64,000 nucleotides of DNA from Clostridiales bacterium. Lineage in GTDB: Bacteria > Bacillota > Clostridia > Lachnospirales > Lachnospiraceae. Made by a program: the position numbers and the translations under genes. The DNA lies in the NCBI GenBank assembly GCA_018374355.1, contig JAHAFI010000011.1:1-64000 (forward strand), in the 5' to 3' direction. Positions 59,654-64,000 of this stretch are shown here, in pieces. Each line of letters opens with the position of its first letter. The first letter of the stretch is position 1. Below the pieces are notes generated by a model. It saw nothing but the letters and a program-made list of their open reading frames with translations. It made no database searches and had not been told where the DNA came from.

Positions 59654-60322
59654 ATGAAAGCAATTTTAGAGACAGAGGATCTGGTAAAATATTACGGAGA
59701 TGGGGAAAATCAGGTGAAAGCCATAGACCATACAAGCCTGAAAGTGGAAAGGGGAGAATTTGTGGCGGTGGTGGGACGGTCCGGCAGCGGGAAATCCACA
59801 TTTCTGCATATGCTGGGCGGATTGGACAGACCGGACAGCGGAAAAGTATATATTGAGGGAAAAGATATTTTTACACTGAAGGATGAGCAGCTTGCAGTGT
59901 TCCGCAGAAGGAAAATCGGATTTGTTTTTCAGGATTACAATCTGATGCCTGCGCTGAACGTATGGGAAAATATTGTGCTCCCCATTGGACTGGACGGCAA
60001 AAAAGTAAATAAAGAATTTGTGATGGATATTATCAAAAGCATCGGTATGGAGGATAAGCTGCACGCAACACCCAGTATGCTCTCCGGCGGACAGAAGCAG
60101 CGGGTGGCGATCGCCCGGGCGCTGGCCTCCCGCCCGGCACTGATCCTTGCTGACGAGCCTACAGGAAATCTGGATTCCAAAACAGAGATGGAAGTGATTT
60201 CTATTTTGAAAAACTGTGTGAGCAAATACGGGCAGACGCTGATTATGATTACCCATGATGAGACCATTGCCCAGATGGCGGATCGGGTGATCATCATTGA
60301 GGATGGCAAGGTGGTGAGATAA
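59654..60322 (+). CDS. ABC transporter ATP-binding protein (MacB/LolD/BceA type)
   Basis: 222 residues, whole-length single ATPase domain: GRSGSGKST (41-49), LSGGQKQRVAIARAL, ILADEPTGNLD and ITHDE. Pairs with the FtsX-like permease that starts at the next base after its stop codon. AAGGAAGG precedes the ATG. The preceding 145 bases contain no recognised promoter; the operon promoter and the regulator target may lie here. Confidence 0.92.
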   Translation: MKAILETEDLVKYYGDGENQVKAIDHTSLKVERGEFVAVVGRSGSGKSTFLHMLGGLDRPDSGKVYIEGKDIFTLKDEQLAVFRRRKIGFVFQDYNLMPALNVWENIVLPIGLDGKKVNKEFVMDIIKSIGMEDKLHATPSMLSGGQKQRVAIARALASRPALILADEPTGNLDSKTEMEVISILKNCVSKYGQTLIMITHDETIAQMADRVIIIEDGKVVR

Positions 60323-62800
60323 ATGAATATTATTACAAAAACAGCAATTACCAATCTGAAAAGAAATAAAAGCAGGAACATTTTGATTGGGATCGCTATT
60401 TTTCTGACGACCCTGCTGCTTACCACTGTGCCTACAGTTCTGTTTGATATGATGGATCTGCAGTTTGCGTCTATCCGGGATATCTACCCCACATGGCATG
60501 CCATGTTCAGCGGGGTGGATCAAGAAACGGCGGAAAAGCTGAAAAAGGATGAGAAGCTGTCAGAGGTTGGAATCCGGGAGGATGTGGGAAAAATAGTCTG
60601 TGACGATCCGGATATTTTTATCGGCATGTATTGGTTTGATGAAAATGCTGCCCGTGCCAACCGGATGGAGATAGAAGGAGAGATGCCTGAAAAAGAGGAT
60701 GAGATTGTGGTTTCCAGAGAATATCTGAAGCTTCTGGGACTGGAGGCTGCGATTGGAAGCCGGGTAACTCTGGATTTTCAGCCGGCGCTGCAAAGCGGAC
60801 TGGGCATGGAGGAGACGAAAGAATTTACAATCACAGGTTTTATGCCGGTTAGCAAAGAAGCCGTGGAGGCGGGAAGCTTTACAGCTTTTGTCGGAGAAGA
60901 CTTTGCAGATCAGATTATTTCTGCGGAAGATCACAAGTACCGGGTATATTTTCAGGTGGCAGAGACGAACGGGATGACTACGGATGCCATAAGAGAGACG
61001 TTTCGGGGCATTGGGGAAAACTATGGGATTGAAGAAGGCAATGTTGTGGAAAACAGCGATCTTTTGTCAGCGATGTATGTGGACCCGGCTATGTATCTGG
61101 GCGTGGTGATGCTGATGACGCTGATTATTCTGGCAGGTGTACTGACAATTTACAGCATTTACTATGTCTCCATGATGGATAAGGTGCAGGAATACGGAAA
61201 ATTGCGGGCTATCGGGGCGACCAGACGGCAGATCCGCCAGCTTGTATTCAGGGAAGGATTTGCGGCAGCGGCAGTGGCGATTCCGGCAGGAATTATCTGC
61301 GGAACTGCGTCCGGCATCCTGATTTTGAAAGGAATGGTAAATTCTGAGATTAATGGGGAAAATCCCATCGTGATGAACATGAAGAAGGTGATGGAAGCCT
61401 CTGAGGTCTCTCTGATAAAACCGTGGATTTTTGCGCTTGCGGCGGGAGTTGCTCTTGTGACGGTATATCTGGCCCTTTTAAGACCCATGAGTGTGGCAGG
61501 GAAAATTTCTGCAATCGAGGCTATCCGGTATCGGGGAGCGCAGGAAAAAAGGAAGAAGAACAGAAAGAGAAAAGGCTGGGAGTCTTTGAATACCGGAAAA
61601 CTGATGATGTCAAATCTGGGAAGAAACCGGAAACGGACAGTGATGACCATCGGTACACTGGGAACCACAGGGATTTTCTTCATGGTTGTGGCGACGGTGC
61701 TCAACTGCATGAAGCCACAGGTGCTCACAGCAGATACCATTCGGGGAGATATTTCCATTTCTTTGGATGCATGGAGTAATGATATGATGCATCCGGAGCG
61801 GGAAATTCAGAATATCCAGCAGAATAATCCGTTGAACGAGGAGAGAAAGCAGCAGATTCTGTCCATAGACGGGGTAAGCGGAGTGGAAGTTATGTTGTCT
61901 GCGGGAGCATTTCTCGAGGAAATGAAAGAAGAAGACGGGAGCGATCTGGAAACAGGAGTTACCGGATTGGGAGAAAAGGCCATGGAGGAACTGGAAAGGT
62001 ATGTGGTGGAAGGCTCCCTGAAAGATCCGGCGCTGTATGACGGCAGCGGAATTATTCTGGGAGAAGGCTATGTTACCAAATATTTAGATATTGCCATCGG
62101 TGACACCCTGCATTTGAGGCTCAGAGATGGAAATGAGATGGTGGAGAGAGAATTTAAAATCGCGGCGTATGTCGAGGCTCCTAATAGCCTGATGGGTTCC
62201 AGTTTCATGATTCCATCAGAGGCTCTTCAGAAGATGTGTAAAACGGATCTGTCAGAAACGTTCAATATTACAGTGTCCGGAAAGGAAAAAGAGGTATCTG
62301 AAAAAATCGAAGAACTTTTTGGAAAGGAAGAATTTGTAGAAATTCTTACCTACAGTAAAGTGTATGAAGATTCCCGGAGAGCGGTGGGATATTTTAGGTA
62401 TGCAGGTTATGGCTTACTGTTTGTATTTGGAATCATCGGGCTTTTGAATCTGGTAAATACCATGATCAACAGCGTCTATGTGAGACGGCGGGAGCTGGGG
62501 ATGCTTCAGGCTATCGGGATGTCCGAAAAACAAACAGTGAGAATGCTTCAGATGGAGGGTGTGTTTTATACGGCGGGAACGTTGGTTTTATCCATGGGAC
62601 TGGGAAGCATCGCAGGCTACGGCTGCTTTCTGTGGGCAAAAAAACAGGGAATGTTTGCCATAAGAACCTATTCCTATCCGGTGGTTCCGGCGCTGGTTCT
62701 GGCGGCCGTGGTGCTGGGGGTGCAGCTTTTGATCACATATCTGGTAAACCGGAACTTTAAAAAGGCAAGTCTGATTGAACGGATCCGGTTTTCGGAGTAA
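60323..62800 (+). CDS. FtsX-like ABC permease
   Basis: 825 residues with a transmembrane helix near the N terminus, a large extracytoplasmic domain (about 45-240), a first three-helix FtsX core (about 255-400), a second extracytoplasmic domain (about 440-680) and a final three-helix FtsX core. This two-core form is common in Firmicute peptide- or lipoprotein-handling transporters; it may export or sense antimicrobial peptides with the adjacent two-component system. The gene begins directly after the ATPase stop. Confidence 0.88.
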   Translation: MNIITKTAITNLKRNKSRNILIGIAIFLTTLLLTTVPTVLFDMMDLQFASIRDIYPTWHAMFSGVDQETAEKLKKDEKLSEVGIREDVGKIVCDDPDIFIGMYWFDENAARANRMEIEGEMPEKEDEIVVSREYLKLLGLEAAIGSRVTLDFQPALQSGLGMEETKEFTITGFMPVSKEAVEAGSFTAFVGEDFADQIISAEDHKYRVYFQVAETNGMTTDAIRETFRGIGENYGIEEGNVVENSDLLSAMYVDPAMYLGVVMLMTLIILAGVLTIYSIYYVSMMDKVQEYGKLRAIGATRRQIRQLVFREGFAAAAVAIPAGIICGTASGILILKGMVNSEINGENPIVMNMKKVMEASEVSLIKPWIFALAAGVALVTVYLALLRPMSVAGKISAIEAIRYRGAQEKRKKNRKRKGWESLNTGKLMMSNLGRNRKRTVMTIGTLGTTGIFFMVVATVLNCMKPQVLTADTIRGDISISLDAWSNDMMHPEREIQNIQQNNPLNEERKQQILSIDGVSGVEVMLSAGAFLEEMKEEDGSDLETGVTGLGEKAMEELERYVVEGSLKDPALYDGSGIILGEGYVTKYLDIAIGDTLHLRLRDGNEMVEREFKIAAYVEAPNSLMGSSFMIPSEALQKMCKTDLSETFNITVSGKEKEVSEKIEELFGKEEFVEILTYSKVYEDSRRAVGYFRYAGYGLLFVFGIIGLLNLVNTMINSVYVRRRELGMLQAIGMSEKQTVRMLQMEGVFYTAGTLVLSMGLGSIAGYGCFLWAKKQGMFAIRTYSYPVVPALVLAAVVLGVQLLITYLVNRNFKKASLIERIRFSE

Positions 62801-62840
62801 GTCTCCGCGGATTGCAGAGATATATTATAAAAAATAAGCA

Positions 62841-62884
62841 GGGGATTCCTCAAGTCGGTTGTGACGGCTTTGGAATCCCCTTTT
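62841..62884. terminator. Terminator between convergent genes
   Basis: Perfect 9-bp stem GGGGATTCC/GGAATCCCC with TTTT on the plus strand; on the opposite strand TGCTTATTTTTT follows. Confidence 0.78.
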
Positions 62885-62898
62885 ACATTTTAAAAAGT

Positions 62899-63096
62899 CT
62901 ATTGACGGTATGCCACAAGAATTACCTGTTCTCCGGTCTCATCGGAAAGCTCCTGTTCCAGCCGGGAAAGCTTCCTGCAGCAGGAATCATTGAGATCAGC
63001 GAAAGTATCTTCCAATGCGAGCTGCTGTGCTGCTTTTTCTGCGGCTGATTTGCAGGAAAGAGGAAGTTCTGTGACGGTTGAATGGATATCTGACAT
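62899..63096 (-). CDS. Small protein of unknown function (65 residues)
   Basis: Reads SDIHSTVTELPLSCKSAAEK, then LEDTFADLNDSCCRKLSRLEQELSDE, then VILVAYRQ. A mixed helical composition with three cysteines, starting at an ATG with AAGGAG 8 bases upstream; the frame is open upstream but contains no site. It may be a conserved small Lachnospiraceae protein, but I do not recognise it. Confidence 0.55.
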   Translation of the reverse strand: MSDIHSTVTELPLSCKSAAEKAAQQLALEDTFADLNDSCCRKLSRLEQELSDETGEQVILVAYRQ

Positions 63097-63370
63097 ATTG
63101 AAAAGCTCCTTTTTTGATGCCCCGTTGGTTGCAGCGGGTTTTTTGACTTCTGCGAGTAACGAGCCGGGGATATACTTGATACCTTCGGCTTGTACTCTTA
63201 TTATGAAGAAAAACAGCAAAGAATATTCCCCGGGGATTTTGAAAAAAAGATAAATATAAAAATTTTTCTTGTGTTTCTTATATTACAGTGCCATACTGAT
63301 TACATCGAAGCACAATGTACCGAAGCGTTTAAAAAGCTGATGACACTATGGATGTCATATCAAAAAGTAT

Positions 63371-63514
63371 ATGTGTGATGACCGAAACTGGCCGCTGCAT
63401 TCTATTATGTCTCAGAAAGGGGCACATGAACCTGACGCTTATATCAACGCATGGGGGAGGCAAAAGAATGTGAAAAATGCAAAACGAAAATCAGAAAGGG
63501 GACAGGAACAGTGA
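63371..63514 (+). CDS. Possible 47-codon ORF coupled to the macro-domain gene
   Basis: Opens MCDDRNWPLHSIMSQKGAHE and ends with a TGA overlapping the GTG of the macro-domain gene (GTGA). It may be the tail of a decayed gene: the same frame is open further upstream (to 63344) without a start. No good ribosome binding site. Confidence 0.3.
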   Translation: MCDDRNWPLHSIMSQKGAHEPDAYINAWGRQKNVKNAKRKSERGQEQ

Positions 63515-64000
63515 AAATCAAGATTATACTGGGAGATATTACAAAAATCAAATGTGACATCATTGTGAATCCGACAGACAGGAAACTATCGGGCGGAGGC
63601 GGCGTGGACGGAGCTATTCAGAAGGCAGCCGGAGAAAAATACCATGCAGAAAAATGTCAGATCCTAAAAAGCGAAGCCTTTGATCTGAAGCAGAAGCCGT
63701 GGGTATCATCCGGAGGGAATCTTTTGGCAGGAAATATTATACATATCTGTGCACCCGGATGGAAGGGCGGAGAGCAGGGAGAGAAGAAAGAACTGGAAGC
63801 ATGCTATCAAAGTGCGCTCGAGGCGGCAGAAGATGTGAAATGTGGAGCAACAGAGAGGGGAAGAAGAGTAGTGGCATTTCCATCTATTGCCACGGGGGCG
63901 AATGGATTTCCGGTGAAAATTGCAGCAAAAATTGCTCTGGCTTCGGTAAATCAATTTCTTTTTGAAAGTTGGAACAGAAAAACAGATACGGTTTTGTTTG
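63511..64000 (+). CDS. Macro-domain protein (partial, runs off the window)
   Basis: 163 codons are present. The macro-domain pattern is clear: LGDITKIKCDIIVNPTD, the ADP-ribose-binding loop GGGGVDGAIQKAAG, and a late FPSIATGANGFP. Macro domains bind ADP-ribose and many hydrolyse O-acetyl-ADP-ribose or remove ADP-ribose from proteins. GTG start, overlapping a possible upstream ORF; a purine-rich stretch AAAGGGG lies 11 bases before. The 3' end is missing. Confidence 0.85.
   Translation, partial: MKIKIILGDITKIKCDIIVNPTDRKLSGGGGVDGAIQKAAGEKYHAEKCQILKSEAFDLKQKPWVSSGGNLLAGNIIHICAPGWKGGEQGEKKELEACYQSALEAAEDVKCGATERGRRVVAFPSIATGANGFPVKIAAKIALASVNQFLFESWNRKTDTVLF

Noticed and set aside
63190..63378. 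62-codon plus-strand frame downstream of the small minus-strand gene
   Set aside because: No ribosome binding site and no protein-like pattern; region may hold decayed sequence.

Overview
The window looks like chromosomal DNA of a gut Firmicute of the family Lachnospiraceae (Blautia/Ruminococcus-like; the genus is a guess). Pointers are strong AGGAGG ribosome binding sites, frequent TTG/GTG starts, TTGACA-17-TATAAT promoters, the rimP-nusA-ylxR-ylxQ-infB-rbfA-nrnA-truB-ribF/rpsO-pnp gene order, a fructose PTS with DeoR regulator, and families common in that group (DUF4349, DUF2325, DUF3791/DUF3990, Rpn nucleases). No CRISPR array, prophage, rRNA operon or complete insertion sequence was seen.

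Layout. 0.1-2.5 kb: a membrane protein, then a MerR regulator divergent from a DUF4097-type lipoprotein, sharing a compact promoter region. 2.5-10.3 kb: an iron locus with a DtxR-family regulator, feoA, feoB, a FeoB-associated Cys-rich peptide, a heterodimeric CydDC-like ABC exporter, a DUF454 protein and a DUF2325 protein. Five copies of the inverted repeat GTTAGY-N4-RCTAAY punctuate the promoter regions and are probably the DtxR operators. 10.3-14.5 kb: a GntR/DUF5808 membrane protein pair and the threonine-to-glycine genes tdh-kbl. 14.8-16.9 kb: an M20 peptidase, a GNAT acetyltransferase and tRNA-Glu(CTC). 17.2-21.2 kb: fruK-fruA-HPr-fruR, where the HPr lacks regulatory Ser46. 21.3-30.4 kb: DUF4349 lipoprotein, glycogen debranching enzyme, HAD phosphatase, a type II topoisomerase pair and a MocA-like nucleotidyltransferase. 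30.5-34.4 kb: an Rpn nuclease, a structured repeat, and an ABC-2 exporter operon.

34.6-46.7 kb is the conserved translation/RNA-metabolism block. 46.9-50 kb holds a large clan GH-A glycosidase. 50-54.4 kb has an old-yellow-enzyme gene divergent from an HxlR regulator, an ABC exporter behind a leader peptide and a mutually exclusive hairpin switch, a second copy of the structured repeat and a decayed Rpn gene. 54.5-64 kb is accessory: an XRE-membrane protein, a large palindrome, a DUF3791-DUF3990-DUF3791 cassette (candidate ADP-ribosyltransferase-type toxin module), an HD hydrolase, a two-component system with its ABC transporter, a small conserved-looking protein and a macro-domain gene cut by the window end.

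The most interesting signals are (1) a family of structured repeats, three copies, two beside Rpn nuclease genes and two forming almost the whole 5' leader of the next gene; (2) the leader-peptide switch ahead of the ABC exporter at 53.5 kb; (3) the DUF3791/3990/3791 cassette; (4) the five-site iron regulon; (5) the Ser46-less HPr. All motif calls were made by eye; no alignment, folding or database search was run.
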